Part shown: positions 41,643-50,733 of the stretch, piece after piece | Numbering within the stretch: the first letter of the stretch is position 1 | Layout: the number at the start of each line of letters is the position of its first letter | NCBI RefSeq assembly: GCF_042429765.1 | Contig: NZ_JBHLZU010000018.1 | Location: 496,001 to 560,000, forward strand | Reading direction: 5' to 3' | Length of the DNA: 64,000 nucleotides | From: Allokutzneria oryzae | Lineage (GTDB): Bacteria > Actinomycetota > Actinomycetes > Mycobacteriales > Pseudonocardiaceae | Translations under genes and position numbers: made by a program | The notes under the pieces: model-generated | Seen by the model: only the letters and a program-made list of their open reading frames with translations | What the model was told of the DNA's origin: nothing | The model's database searches: none

Positions 41643-42860
41643 TCAGCCGAAGCAGCGTTGCTCACCACGGTAGGTCGGGACCGTGGTGAGCCCGCCGGAG
41701 TCAAGCAGATGGAACTGGGCGAACCGCTCGGCGAGCTCACCCGCCTTGGCGTGCCGGAACCACACCCGGTCGCCGACGACGAGCTCGTCGGCGACCGCCC
41801 CCAGCAACGGGGTCTGCACCTCGCCCGCGGCCTCCGTGCCGGTGAGCCGCAGGCCCTCCGGCAGGTACGGGGTCGGCAACCGGTCGCTGCCGACCGGACC
41901 GGACGCCAGGTACCCGCCGCCGAACACGGTGGCCACACCACTGGCGGGTCTGCGCACCACCGGCAGCGCGAACAGCGCGGCCGGGCGCAGCCGGAACGCC
42001 TGGTAGGAGTCGAAAAGCGTCGGTGCGAGCAGCCCGGAGCCCGCGGCCAGCTCGGTCACCGCGTCCTCGGTGGAGGTCCGCTCCAGGCTGCCGGTGCCAC
42101 CGCCGTTGACGAACTCCAGCGGAGTGAGCGCCCGGACGGCGGCCACCGCGGCCGCGCGGCGTTCCGCGAGCTCGACGAAGGAGCGCCGTTGCATCATCCG
42201 GACCGCCGCGGCACGCAGCGGCTTGCCTTCCGGCGCGTCGCCGAGCCCGGCGATCTGCGCCTCGTAGGCCATCACGCCGACCAGCGAGAAACCCGGGCGC
42301 CGCAACACCTCCCGCGCCAGCGCCGCCGCGTCCAGCGGGGTGTGCACCGGCGAGCGGCGGACCCCGACGTGCGGCCAGTCCTGGCCGATCCGGGCCAGCG
42401 GCCGCCACGACGCGTCGAGCTCGATGCACACCCGCACCTTCGGGTGGCCGACGCCGAGCGCGTCCGTGACGAGGTCCAGCTGTGCGACGTCGTCGACCAT
42501 GATCGTGATCGCGGCCAGTGCGGCGTCGTCCTTGGCGAGCGCGCGCAGCGCGCCGCGGTCGGCGGTCGGGTAGCCCACGAGCAGGTCGTCGGTGACCCCC
42601 TCTTCGAACAGCCACAGGGCCTCGGCGAGCGAGTACGCCATCACGCCGGAGAAGCCTGGCATCGCCAGCACCTGGGTGAGCAGCTCCCGGCAGCGAACCG
42701 ACTTGCTCGCGACCCGGATGGGCCTGTCGTTGGCCCGTCGGAGCAGCTCCTGAGCGTTGGAGCGGAACGCTTCGAGGTCGACCAGCGCGAACGGCGGATC
42801 GAGCTCGACGGTCAGCGAGTCGTAGCGCGCACGCAGTCCAGTAGGAGGCACGTTATTCAC
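41643..42860 (-). CDS. PLP-dependent amino-acid aldolase/deaminase (alanine-racemase fold)
   Basis: 405 residues from GTG 42860. The N-terminal alanine-racemase-like barrel has FALVDLEAFRSNA and the probable PLP Lys in RVASKSVRC; FVNGGGTGSLE is the phosphate-binding loop. The C-terminal beta domain is of the D-serine dehydratase/D-threonine aldolase type, with late His and Cys residues that may bind metal. It probably acts on D-threonine, D-serine or related 3-hydroxy amino acids. It is divergent from the lactone oxidase gene, 80 bases apart, an arrangement I have seen in other actinomycetes. Confidence 0.85.
   Translation of the reverse strand: MNNVPPTGLRARYDSLTVELDPPFALVDLEAFRSNAQELLRRANDRPIRVASKSVRCRELLTQVLAMPGFSGVMAYSLAEALWLFEEGVTDDLLVGYPTADRGALRALAKDDAALAAITIMVDDVAQLDLVTDALGVGHPKVRVCIELDASWRPLARIGQDWPHVGVRRSPVHTPLDAAALAREVLRRPGFSLVGVMAYEAQIAGLGDAPEGKPLRAAAVRMMQRRSFVELAERRAAAVAAVRALTPLEFVNGGGTGSLERTSTEDAVTELAAGSGLLAPTLFDSYQAFRLRPAALFALPVVRRPASGVATVFGGGYLASGPVGSDRLPTPYLPEGLRLTGTEAAGEVQTPLLGAVADELVVGDRVWFRHAKAGELAERFAQFHLLDSGGLTTVPTYRGEQRCFG
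41661..41690 (+). terminator. Hairpin inside the 3' end of the PLP-enzyme gene
   Basis: CTCACCACGG and CCGTGGTGAG, perfect 10-base arms around a 10-base loop, 28 bases after the TetR stop and inside the convergent coding end. It may terminate the TetR transcript. Confidence 0.5.
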
Positions 42861-42940
42861 GGTAAGGCCAAAACCTTGTAATGTGAATTCATCTCACGTA
42901 ATTTCGGCTGCACCCGAGACTTGCGCGACGGAGGGTAGTG

Positions 42941-44263
42941 ATGCACGCACGCTCCGCCACTGCCACGTGGACGAACTGGGCGGGCACCGCCTCGGCGCGG
43001 CCCAGGAGAACGGTCCGGCCACGAGACGTCGAGGAGATCGCCGAGGCGATCAGGGACGCCGAGCGGGAGGGGCTGACCGTGCGCGCGGTCGGCAGCGGGC
43101 ACTCCTTCACCTCGATCGCCGCGACCGACGGGCTGGCGATCGACCTCGCCAAGTGCAACGGCGTGGTCGCTGCGGACACCGGCACCGGTCTGGTGACGGT
43201 GCGCGCGGGAACGCCGCTGCACCAGCTCAACTCCGAGCTCGACCGGATCGGGCTGGCCATGACGAACCTCGGCGACATCGACCGGCAGACGGTCGCGGGC
43301 GCGATCTCCACCGGGACCCACGGCACCGGCGCCCGCTTCGGTGGGCTGGCGACCCAGGTCGAGGCGCTGGAGCTGGTCCTGGCCGACGGTTCGACGTTGC
43401 GCTGCTCCGCGGAGGAGAACCCCGACGAGTTCGCCGCGGCGCGAGTCGGTCTCGGCGCGTTGGGCGTGCTCAGCACGGTGACCCTGCGCTGCGAGCCCGC
43501 GTACGCGCTTGAGGCGCACGAGTACCCGTCGCCGCTGGAAGAGGTGCTGGAGCGCTTCGACGAGCTCGCCGAGGGCAACGACCACTTCGAGTTCTACTGG
43601 TTTCCCTACGGCGGCAAGGCGCTCGTCAAGCGGAACAACCGGCTTCCGGAGGGCAGCGAGTGCACGCCGCTGAGCCCGGCGCGGAAGTACTGGGAGTACC
43701 GGGTGATGGAGAACCTGGCCTTCGGCACGCTCTGCCGGCTGGGCCGAGCCGTGCCGAGCCTGGTGCGCCCGTTGAACAGGATGTCCTCGGAGCTGTTGTC
43801 CGCCAGGTCCTACAGCGACCGCTCGCATCGGGTCTTCGCCACCGACCGCCAGGTGCGATTCGTGGAGTCGGAGTACGCAGTGCCCCGCGAGGCGGTCTGC
43901 GACGTGCTGCGCGAGCTTCGGTCCGCGCTCCCGGGTCTGGAGCACCCGGTGATGTTCCCGGTCGAGGTCCGGGTCGCCGCCGCCGATGACGTGTGGTTGT
44001 CCACCGCGTACGGACGGGACAGCGCCTACATCGCGGTGCACCAGTTCGTGGGTATGCCGTACCGGCATTGGTTCGAGGTCTTCGAGTCCGTTGTCAGCGC
44101 GGTCGGTGGACGCCCGCACTGGGGCAAAATGCACCAGCTCGACGCTGAAATACTGACCGGTCGGTATCCGAGGTTCGAGGACTTCCGCCGCGTTCGCGCG
44201 AAGCTCGACCCGACGGGCCGATTCCGCAACGCCTACCTGGACCGGGTTCTGGGAGAAATCTGA
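42941..44263 (+). CDS. D-arabinono-1,4-lactone oxidase / VAO-family FAD sugar-lactone oxidase
   Basis: 440 residues from ATG 42941 (GGAGGGT just upstream; a GTG one codon earlier is possible). The FAD-binding N-terminal half carries VRAVGSGHSFTSIAATDG, with the His that in this family covalently binds the flavin, and GAISTGTHGTGARFGGL. The C-terminal ALO substrate domain ends with HWGKMHQLDAEILTGRYPRFEDF, strongly conserved in ALO/L-gulonolactone oxidases. It oxidises an aldonolactone with oxygen, producing hydrogen peroxide. Confidence 0.92.
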   Translation: MHARSATATWTNWAGTASARPRRTVRPRDVEEIAEAIRDAEREGLTVRAVGSGHSFTSIAATDGLAIDLAKCNGVVAADTGTGLVTVRAGTPLHQLNSELDRIGLAMTNLGDIDRQTVAGAISTGTHGTGARFGGLATQVEALELVLADGSTLRCSAEENPDEFAAARVGLGALGVLSTVTLRCEPAYALEAHEYPSPLEEVLERFDELAEGNDHFEFYWFPYGGKALVKRNNRLPEGSECTPLSPARKYWEYRVMENLAFGTLCRLGRAVPSLVRPLNRMSSELLSARSYSDRSHRVFATDRQVRFVESEYAVPREAVCDVLRELRSALPGLEHPVMFPVEVRVAAADDVWLSTAYGRDSAYIAVHQFVGMPYRHWFEVFESVVSAVGGRPHWGKMHQLDAEILTGRYPRFEDFRRVRAKLDPTGRFRNAYLDRVLGEI

Positions 44264-44281
44264 GGGGACCGGGGAAAGAAT

Positions 44282-44905
44282 TCAGGCGGGAACAGTGGCG
44301 AGCAGCTGCTCGTACACCATTTCGTGCATCCAGCGGATCATGGACTCCTGCAGGTCCACCGCGGGCTGCTCGGCACGGGCGGGCATGGCCAGCTCGACCC
44401 CGTCGCGCTCATCGGCGGTGGCGACGGCGACGCCGTACTGCCGGGCCCGCATGAGGCAGTTGAGCAGGAAGTCGTCCGCACCGGCCACAGTGGACGGAAC
44501 CACCACGGCGGCGTTGGTGAACCTGGCGAACGGCACGGCCGAGGTGAGCGCGCTGCGCCAGTGCCGGGAAACCGCGATCACGCCGACGATGCGGACGGCG
44601 GCGGGCGGCACCCGTCCGGCCATCTCCGGCCACACCCAGGTGGAGACCGTGGTGCGGTCGGTCACCGGCGGCGCGCCGAGGCACACGCGCTCGGCGTGCT
44701 CCGCGGTCAGCAGCTCGGCGACCACGATGACCTTGCGGCCCAGCAGCGTCATCGGCGGCAGCATGATGCCGCTCCAGCCGAGCAGCTCCGCGGCCCGCGC
44801 CGCGAGGTGCTCCGATGGAGCTGGTAATTCGACCGGGGGGACCGCCCGGGTGGGCAGGACGTGGAAACCTCCATCGACCGCCGTCTGCCCAGTAGTGCGG
44901 CTCAC
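44282..44905 (-). CDS. Uncharacterised actinobacterial protein
   Basis: 207 residues from GTG 44905, preceded by GGGAGGCGAAGCGC; the frame extends upstream but with a proline/basic stretch that looks untranslated. The sequence has alternating strands and helices (GFHVLPTRAVPPVELPAP, LGWSGIMLPPMTLLGRKVIVVAELL), RVCLGAPPVTDRTTVSTW and a final helix. No catalytic motif or membrane helix recognised. It converges on the lactone oxidase with 18 bases between stops. Confidence 0.6.
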   Translation of the reverse strand: MSRTTGQTAVDGGFHVLPTRAVPPVELPAPSEHLAARAAELLGWSGIMLPPMTLLGRKVIVVAELLTAEHAERVCLGAPPVTDRTTVSTWVWPEMAGRVPPAAVRIVGVIAVSRHWRSALTSAVPFARFTNAAVVVPSTVAGADDFLLNCLMRARQYGVAVATADERDGVELAMPARAEQPAVDLQESMIRWMHEMVYEQLLATVPA

Positions 44906-45314
44906 GCGCTTCGCCTCCCCTCGGCTTTCACCGCTCGATTCCGCATTCTGGTACTGCTCGGAATCCGCGGCGGCATTTGTTTGCAGTAACTGGAGTACCA
45001 GGACCGCGGGTGGGACGTATCCATGAAACCGGGGTTGCTGCGACCGGCGGCCCGACGCGAGCGGTGACCGGTCGATGAACGGCATTCCGACTTCAGCCCG
45101 GCTGTGCGGCCGTTCGTGTGAGCACCGGGAGCCGACTGCCGCCCGCCGACGAAAAGCAGGTCAGACCGCCGACACCGCATTCCGTCGGGCATTGGTCCAC
45201 TCGGCGCAAGGCCCGGAAAGGGCGTGCAGGTGGGCGGCGGTCCCACCGGACCGCCGCCGACCGACCGGGGTCGCGGGGACGACCGGCCACCGCTCAACCG
45301 CTCATCGGCCGAGG

Positions 45315-45345
45315 CTGACCGGTCGCCGTTCCGACGACCGGTCAG
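45315..45345 (-). terminator. Hairpin at the end of the GH43 gene
   Basis: CTGACCGGTCG and CGACCGGTCAG, perfect 11-base arms around 9 bases; the stop codon of the minus-strand gene lies in the right arm. The rest of the gap 44906-45314 has repeated GACCGGT-type motifs but no supported gene. Confidence 0.55.
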
Positions 45346-46814
45346 GGCAGAGGAATTCCCTGGTGAACGGGGATCGGGACGCCCAGCACCGGCAGCCCGC
45401 CGGAGTCGAAGGACATCGGCTGCACGCGGATGCTGCGCCCACCCCAGCCGGTGCCCGGGTCCATGTTCGCGTGGTAGACGATCCACGGCCTGCCGTTGAT
45501 GGTGAGGAAGCCGTTGTGGCCGGGCGAGGTCGCGGTGTCGCGCCCGGAGAAGACGCAGCCGCCGGACTTGGTCCACGAGGCGGGGTTCATCGGGTCGCCG
45601 TTGAGGGTGAGCCTGCCGAGGCAGTAGTCGTTGGTGAAGCTGCCGTTGGCGGAGTACACCACCGACAGCCTGCCGTTGGGCGCGGTGATCGGCTGGGGTC
45701 CCTCGTTGACGAGGATGCCGAGGTTGTTGGGCACGGTCTCCCACGGTTGCGTCGGCGAGGAGATGCGGACGCGGTCGCCGCTCGGCGTCATCGGGTCCGA
45801 CATCCGAACGATGTAGAGGTGCTGGACCCGGTTCTCGCTCTGGCTCTCCCAGCCGGACCACAGGTAGTAGTTCTGTCCCTGGTGGGTCAGGTAGGTGCCG
45901 TCGATGCCCCACGTGTCGCCGGGCAGCCGTTGCTCACCGAGGTAGTCGTAGGGGCCCATGGGGTCGGTCCCGGTCGAACGGAGCGCGTACATCCGGTGGG
46001 TGTGCCCCCCGGAGCCGTTCTGGCCGGTGAAGAAGATCCACCAGCGGTCGCCGATCCGTTGCAGCTCCGGCGCCCAGATCTCCTTGCAGGCCGGGGCGGG
46101 GCAGGCGGGGTGGCGCCACACCACCACCGACTCGGCCGACCGGATTCCCTCCACAGTGGACGACCGGCGGATGACGATGTCGTCGGCGTTGTAGAAGTCG
46201 CCCTGCACCAGGTGGTACTGGCCGTTGTGGATCGCCATGCTCGGGTCGGCGGCCGTTGTCAGGATCGGGTTGTAGAACCGGCCGGTCAGCCACGGGGTCC
46301 TGGTGTGGAAGGTCGCGTCCTGCCGGAAGAGCTCACCGCCGTCGTTGTCGGCGAGCCGCAGCACCCCGAAGGCGTGCCTCAGATAGGCGTTGGGGAACTG
46401 GAGGGCGCGCAACGAGAACCCGCCGGGATCGGCCAGACCCGCGACGCGGCAGAAGGTGGCGTCCTGGCGGAAGGCGTTGTCCGAGGAGTACCGCTCCAGC
46501 ACCACCTCGCCGTTGCGGTGCCGGAGGTAGTGGAACTTGAAGTTGCGGGACTCCAGCGAGAGGCAGCTGCCCGCGAGTCCGGGCACGATCTCCCAGGTCG
46601 AGTCCTCCTTGGTCAGCTCGTCGCTGCCGGTGAGGACGTCGACGAGGCGGCCGACCCCGTTGGCGTGCCGGAAGTAGGCGTTCGGGAAGTTGTGCGAGCG
46701 GATCGACACGACCTCGCCGGGTGCCGCCTGCGCCTGGTGCCGCGGCGGAGCGACGAGGACCAGCAGAGCGACGGCCGCGAGCAGTGCCGAAAGACGTGAT
46801 CCCCAACCGTGCAT
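45342..46814 (-). CDS. Secreted AbfB (CBM42) / GH43-like glycosidase
   Basis: 490 residues from ATG 46814 (GGGGGAG upstream). Signal peptide to about 30 (AQAA). Residues about 35-180 are an arabinofuranose-binding AbfB/CBM42 module with repeats NFPNAYFRHANG and QFPNAYLRHAFG. From about 185 the five-bladed GH43-like catalytic domain follows, with the usual Asp in NPILTTAADPSMAIHNGQYH and EIWAPELQRIGDRW carrying the acid Glu. It probably removes arabinofuranosyl units from plant arabinoxylan or arabinan. It is the only carbohydrate-degrading gene here besides the amylase. Confidence 0.88.
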   Translation of the reverse strand: MHGWGSRLSALLAAVALLVLVAPPRHQAQAAPGEVVSIRSHNFPNAYFRHANGVGRLVDVLTGSDELTKEDSTWEIVPGLAGSCLSLESRNFKFHYLRHRNGEVVLERYSSDNAFRQDATFCRVAGLADPGGFSLRALQFPNAYLRHAFGVLRLADNDGGELFRQDATFHTRTPWLTGRFYNPILTTAADPSMAIHNGQYHLVQGDFYNADDIVIRRSSTVEGIRSAESVVVWRHPACPAPACKEIWAPELQRIGDRWWIFFTGQNGSGGHTHRMYALRSTGTDPMGPYDYLGEQRLPGDTWGIDGTYLTHQGQNYYLWSGWESQSENRVQHLYIVRMSDPMTPSGDRVRISSPTQPWETVPNNLGILVNEGPQPITAPNGRLSVVYSANGSFTNDYCLGRLTLNGDPMNPASWTKSGGCVFSGRDTATSPGHNGFLTINGRPWIVYHANMDPGTGWGGRSIRVQPMSFDSGGLPVLGVPIPVHQGIPLP

Positions 46815-47213
46815 GGCTCCCCCGGTGCAAGAGCAGAGACCTAACCTCCCCAGGGTAGTGATCTGTCTCACCCTTGATCCAGATTGGAAATGTCGGGGGT
46901 GTCGCTCCCGGGAAGCGCTGTGGAGCCGGGGTGGCCCGACCCGGTCTCGACGAGACGTTTCTCCTACGTCACAACCGGCTGAGCGCCCGAGGCTCCTGCT
47001 GACCTCGAATCATTCGGACGGCCCGTCCGGGTTCGCCGAGAGCGGACCGGGGCCGGGCACGAACAGCCGGAGCCCGGTCCGTCCCGGCGTTGGCGGCGGA
47101 GCCGACGCAGAGCGCGCAGCCGCCCTCTTCTGCAAACACCCCAACGCCGATGACAACCGGTCCCGAACGCCCCACCAGGGACGACTCGGACGTCGAGTTC
47201 TGTGGCCGAGTTC

Positions 47214-47251
47214 CGGAAAAAGAGAAAACCCCCGGCGTCGACCGGGGGTTT
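47214..47251 (-). terminator. Intrinsic terminator of tRNA-Leu
   Basis: On the minus strand AAACCCCCGG, TCGACG loop, CCGGGGGTTTT, then CTCTTTTT. It lies just downstream of the tRNA 3' end and is a well-formed Rho-independent terminator. Confidence 0.88.
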
Positions 47252-47256
47252 CGCTC

Positions 47257-47342
47257 TGGTGGGCAAGGGGGGAGTTGAACCCCCACGTCCTTTCGGACAC
47301 ACGGACCTGAACCGTGCGCGTCTGCCATTCCGCCACTTGCCC
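47257..47342 (-). tRNA. tRNA-Leu (anticodon CAG)
   Basis: The minus strand gives GGGCAAGTGGCGGAATGGC at the 5' end; acceptor arms GGGCAAG and CTTGCCC pair perfectly, and the 3' ACCA is encoded. The anticodon stem CACGG/CCGTG encloses TTCAGGT, so the anticodon is CAG. A long variable arm (GTCCGAAAGGAC type) marks it as class II. It sits next to fhaA, as in mycobacteria. The neighbouring gap 46815-47213 shows no supported gene. Confidence 0.95.
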
Positions 47343-47543
47343 AGAACTTCTGTTTTGTTGTCGTGCTTTGTGGTGCGGCGGAAGCCTAGCACGCACCCCC
47401 CGGTGGGTTGCAAAACGCCCCCTGTGCCGCCGCGGGGACCCGGATACGATCGGTGGGGAGAAGCGTCGGACCGAGGAACGGGCGACCATGGTCACGCGTC
47501 CTAGGACTGACGTTTCGAGGAACACTTCACGTGGAGGGTTGTC

Positions 47544-48815
47544 GTGGGCCTGCAGCGCTTCGAGCGCCGCTTGGAAGGTGTGATCGGCAATACGTTCGCG
47601 CGCGTGTTCGGAGGCAAAGTCGTACCGCAGGAGGTGGCGCAGGCCCTAGAGCGAGAGGCCGACGACAACATCAAGGAGCTCGCCGGAGGGCGTCTGCTCG
47701 CTCCCAACCACTACGTCGTCAGACTGGGCCCAGCCGACTTCGACCGCCTCGCCTCGGATGAACAGCGAGTGAGCCAACTGCTCGCGGACTGCATCAACGA
47801 GCATCTGGCCGAGCACGGGTGGGATACATACGGTGACGTCGTAGTCTCCATGGAGCGTTCTGAGACGCTGCACACCGGACAGTTCCGTACCAGCTCGTCA
47901 GTCGACCCAGACGCAGCGCCGACCCGACGGCCGGCACCACCTCGTACCGCAGGAGACCGACCCATGAGCCAGCCACCCGGCCAGTACCCCGAGGGCGACC
48001 GGTACGCCCAGCAGCACCCGCCGCAGCAGGGTCAGTACGGCTACGACCAGGGCTACGGCCAGCAGCAGGGCCAGTACGGACAGGACCCCAACTACGGTCA
48101 GCAGCAGCCCCAGCAGGGCGGCTACGACCCGAACTACGGCGGTCAGTACGGCTACGACCAGCAGCAGGGCTACGGCCAGCCCGCCCAGCCCGGCTACGAA
48201 CAGCACCCCCAGCAGGGCGGCTACGACCAGGGCTACGGCCAGCAGCCGCCGCAGCAGGGTGGATACGACCAGGGCTATGGGCAGCAGCCCCAGCAGGGTT
48301 ACGACCAGGGCTACGGGCAGCAGCCCCAGCAGGGCGGCTACGGCCAGCAGGGCTACGACCAGGGCTATGGGCAGCAGCCCCAGCAGGGCTATGACCAGGG
48401 CTACGGCCAGCAGCCCCAGCAGGGCGGCTACGACCAGGGTTACGGCCAGCAGGGCGGCTACGACCAGGGTTACGGGCAGCAGCAGGGCTACGCCCCGCCC
48501 GCCGTCGGTGGTGGCGCTCCGCGCCAGCTGACCGCGACGCTCCAGCTCGACGACGGCTCGAACCGGAACTACACGCTGAAGCAGGGCTCCAACGTGATCG
48601 GTCGCGGCCAGGACGCGGATTTCCGCCTTCCGGACACCGGCGTGTCGCGCCGTCATTTGGAGATCACCTGGGACGGTCAGAACGCCATGCTGGCGGACCT
48701 CGGGTCGACCAACGGATCCACGGTGAACTCCAACCCCGCCCAGGCTTGGCAGCTGGCCGATGGTGACGTGATCCGCATCGGTCATTCCTCCCTGGTGTTC
48801 CGCGCCCAGGGCTGA
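47544..48815 (+). CDS. fhaA: FhaA: DUF3662 + low-complexity region + FHA domain
   Basis: 423 residues from GTG 47544 (GGAGGG upstream). The N-terminal DUF3662 domain (about 1-115; LQRFERRLEGVIGNTFARVFGGKVVPQEVA) is followed by a long Gln/Gly/Tyr-rich tract (about 140-325) of GYDQGYGQQPQQ-type repeats, then an FHA domain (about 335-423) with VIGRGQDADFRL, SRRHLEI and LGSTNGSTVN, which binds phosphothreonine. In mycobacteria FhaA docks on phosphorylated partners of the cell-wall machinery. It is first in the operon fhaA-fhaB-pstP-rodA-pbpA-pknA-pknB. Confidence 0.95.
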   Translation: MGLQRFERRLEGVIGNTFARVFGGKVVPQEVAQALEREADDNIKELAGGRLLAPNHYVVRLGPADFDRLASDEQRVSQLLADCINEHLAEHGWDTYGDVVVSMERSETLHTGQFRTSSSVDPDAAPTRRPAPPRTAGDRPMSQPPGQYPEGDRYAQQHPPQQGQYGYDQGYGQQQGQYGQDPNYGQQQPQQGGYDPNYGGQYGYDQQQGYGQPAQPGYEQHPQQGGYDQGYGQQPPQQGGYDQGYGQQPQQGYDQGYGQQPQQGGYGQQGYDQGYGQQPQQGYDQGYGQQPQQGGYDQGYGQQGGYDQGYGQQQGYAPPAVGGGAPRQLTATLQLDDGSNRNYTLKQGSNVIGRGQDADFRLPDTGVSRRHLEITWDGQNAMLADLGSTNGSTVNSNPAQAWQLADGDVIRIGHSSLVFRAQG

Positions 48816-48865
48816 TCCCAACTCCACGACGACGCGGTCGCACGAGGCAGGAGCGAACACAACAG

Positions 48866-49327
48866 GTGCCAGATCTGGTGATGCAGCTGACCAGAGCAGG
48901 GTTCCTTGCCCTGCTCTGGTTGTTCGTGTTGGCTGCGCTGCGTGTCGTCCGCTCCGACCTGTACGCCGCATCCGGCATCCGGGTCTCCATGCCAGGGTTC
49001 CGCCGCTCCTCCGGGAAGCAGCAGGCCCGTGGCAAACAACCACGTCAGCTCGTCGTCACGCATGGGGCGCTTGCGGGGACCAGGATCTCCCTCGACGGGC
49101 GGCCGATCTTGATCGGCCGCGCTGACGACTCCACGGTCGTGCTCGATGACGACTACGCGTCCACCCGGCACGCGAGACTGTCCCTCCGGGGGACGGACTG
49201 GTACGTCGAGGACCTAGGCTCCACCAACGGAACATATCTAGACCGGGCGAAGGTCACGGCACCCATCCGGGTCCCGCTCGGCGTACCGATCCGCATCGGT
49301 AAGACGGTGATCGAGCTGCGTTCATGA
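48866..49327 (+). CDS. fhaB: FhaB (FipA): membrane-anchored FHA protein
   Basis: 153 residues from GTG 48866. An N-terminal helix (about 8-28, LTRAGFLALLWLFVLAAL) anchors it, a short basic linker follows, then an FHA domain (about 63-150) with ILIGRADDSTVVL, STRHARLSL and LGSTNGTYLD. It is a known partner of FtsZ/FtsQ and a PknA target in mycobacteria. It lies 50 bases after fhaA and overlaps pstP by ATGA. Confidence 0.93.
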   Translation: MPDLVMQLTRAGFLALLWLFVLAALRVVRSDLYAASGIRVSMPGFRRSSGKQQARGKQPRQLVVTHGALAGTRISLDGRPILIGRADDSTVVLDDDYASTRHARLSLRGTDWYVEDLGSTNGTYLDRAKVTAPIRVPLGVPIRIGKTVIELRS

Positions 49328-50733
49328 CCCTCGTCCTTCGTTATGCGGCCCGCAGCGACCGGGGCCTGGTGCGTTCCAACAACCAGGACTCCGTGTACGC
49401 GGGCCCCCGTGTGCTCGCACTCGCCGACGGCATGGGCGGCCATGCCGCTGGTGAGGTCGCGAGCAAGGTCGTCATCGCCGCCATGGCCCCGCTCGACGAC
49501 GACGAGCCAGGCGACGACCTGATCGGCCAGCTCAGGGACGCGGTGATCGCGGGCAACGCGGCCATCTCGGAACTGGTGCAGACCGACCCCGAGCTGGAGG
49601 GCATGGGCACCACGCTCACCGCCGTCCTGTTCGCGGGCAACAAGCTCGGTCTGGTGCACGTCGGTGACTCGCGGGCGTACCTGCTGCGCGACGGCACCTT
49701 CTCCCAGATCACCCACGACGACACCTTCGTCCAGTCGCTGATCGACGAGGGCCGGATCACCGAGGAGGAGGCGACCACCCATCCGCAGCGCTCACTGCTG
49801 CTGCGGGCCCTGACCGGGCACGAGGTGGAGCCGAGCTTCGCGATCCGGGAGGCCAGGGCGGGCGACCGCTTCCTGCTGTGCTCCGACGGCCTTTCCGGTC
49901 CGGTGAGCCAGGAGACCCTGGACGACGCGATGCGCATCCCCGACCCGCAGGCGTGCGCCGACCGGCTCATCGAGCTGGCGCTGCGCAGCGGCGGGCCGGA
50001 CAACGTGACCTGCATCGTGGCGGACGTCGTCGACGTCGACTACGGCGAGGACGCTCCGATCGTCGGTGGCGCTGCCGGTGACGGCAGCGAGGACCCACCC
50101 CCGCCGGACACCCCGGCGGCGCGGGCGAGCGCGATCAACCCACAGCGCAACAACGCGCCGCAGCGGGTGGAGATGGAGACTCCCCCGCCGCCGAAGCGCA
50201 AGAGCAAGCTGCGCGGCTTCCTGATCACGGTCCTGGTGCTGGCACTGCTCACCGGCGGTGGCTTCGTGCTGCGCTGGTGGGTGCTCCAGCAGTACTACGT
50301 CGGGGTCAACGAGCAGGAGAAGGTCGCGATCTTCCAGGGACTGCGCGGCGAGATCCTCGGGTTCAAGCTGCACCGCGAGGTCGAGGGCTCCTGCGCGCCG
50401 GACGCCGCCCAGCCGTGTGAGGAGGTCACGCTGAAGGACCTCAAGAGCCTCGGCAAGGACCTCGTGCGCAACGGCATCACCAACGACAAGGTCGAGGGCA
50501 TCGACGGCGCGAGGATGGCGGTCCGCCGGTTGCGGCTGGACTGGCTGCTGCCCGCGTGCCCGGCCGGCCAGGTCCAGACGCCGGGCCAGGGCCAGAACCC
50601 CGGCGGGTCGCAGGTCCCCCCGACGACCACGACGCCACCGCAGGACCCGAACAACCCGCAGGACCCGAACGCCACCCAGCTCTCGCCGACGTTGCGGCCG
50701 ACGCCGGGTGTGGACTGCCGGACGGTGGGCTGA
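49324..50733 (+). CDS. pstP: PstP: PP2C-type Ser/Thr protein phosphatase
   Basis: 469 residues from ATG 49324. The PPM catalytic domain (about 1-235) has RSNNQDSVYAG, LADGMGGHAAGE (metal Asp), LHVGDSRAYL-like VHVGDSRAYL, LLCSDGLSGPV and GGPDNVTCIV. A Pro-rich linker, one membrane helix (about 298-317) and an extracytoplasmic tail follow. It reverses PknA/PknB phosphorylation. Its stop overlaps the rodA start (TGATG). Confidence 0.96.
   Translation: MTLVLRYAARSDRGLVRSNNQDSVYAGPRVLALADGMGGHAAGEVASKVVIAAMAPLDDDEPGDDLIGQLRDAVIAGNAAISELVQTDPELEGMGTTLTAVLFAGNKLGLVHVGDSRAYLLRDGTFSQITHDDTFVQSLIDEGRITEEEATTHPQRSLLLRALTGHEVEPSFAIREARAGDRFLLCSDGLSGPVSQETLDDAMRIPDPQACADRLIELALRSGGPDNVTCIVADVVDVDYGEDAPIVGGAAGDGSEDPPPPDTPAARASAINPQRNNAPQRVEMETPPPPKRKSKLRGFLITVLVLALLTGGGFVLRWWVLQQYYVGVNEQEKVAIFQGLRGEILGFKLHREVEGSCAPDAAQPCEEVTLKDLKSLGKDLVRNGITNDKVEGIDGARMAVRRLRLDWLLPACPAGQVQTPGQGQNPGGSQVPPTTTTPPQDPNNPQDPNATQLSPTLRPTPGVDCRTVG

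Noticed and set aside
46690..47310. Plus-strand ORF of about 200 codons reaching the tRNA
   Set aside because: It overlaps the start of the GH43 gene antisense and runs into tRNA-Leu; no ribosome site.
48030..48500. Regular direct repeats resembling a CRISPR-like or satellite array
   Set aside because: The repeats are in-frame codons of the Gln/Gly/Tyr tract of FhaA; there are no spacers and no cas genes.
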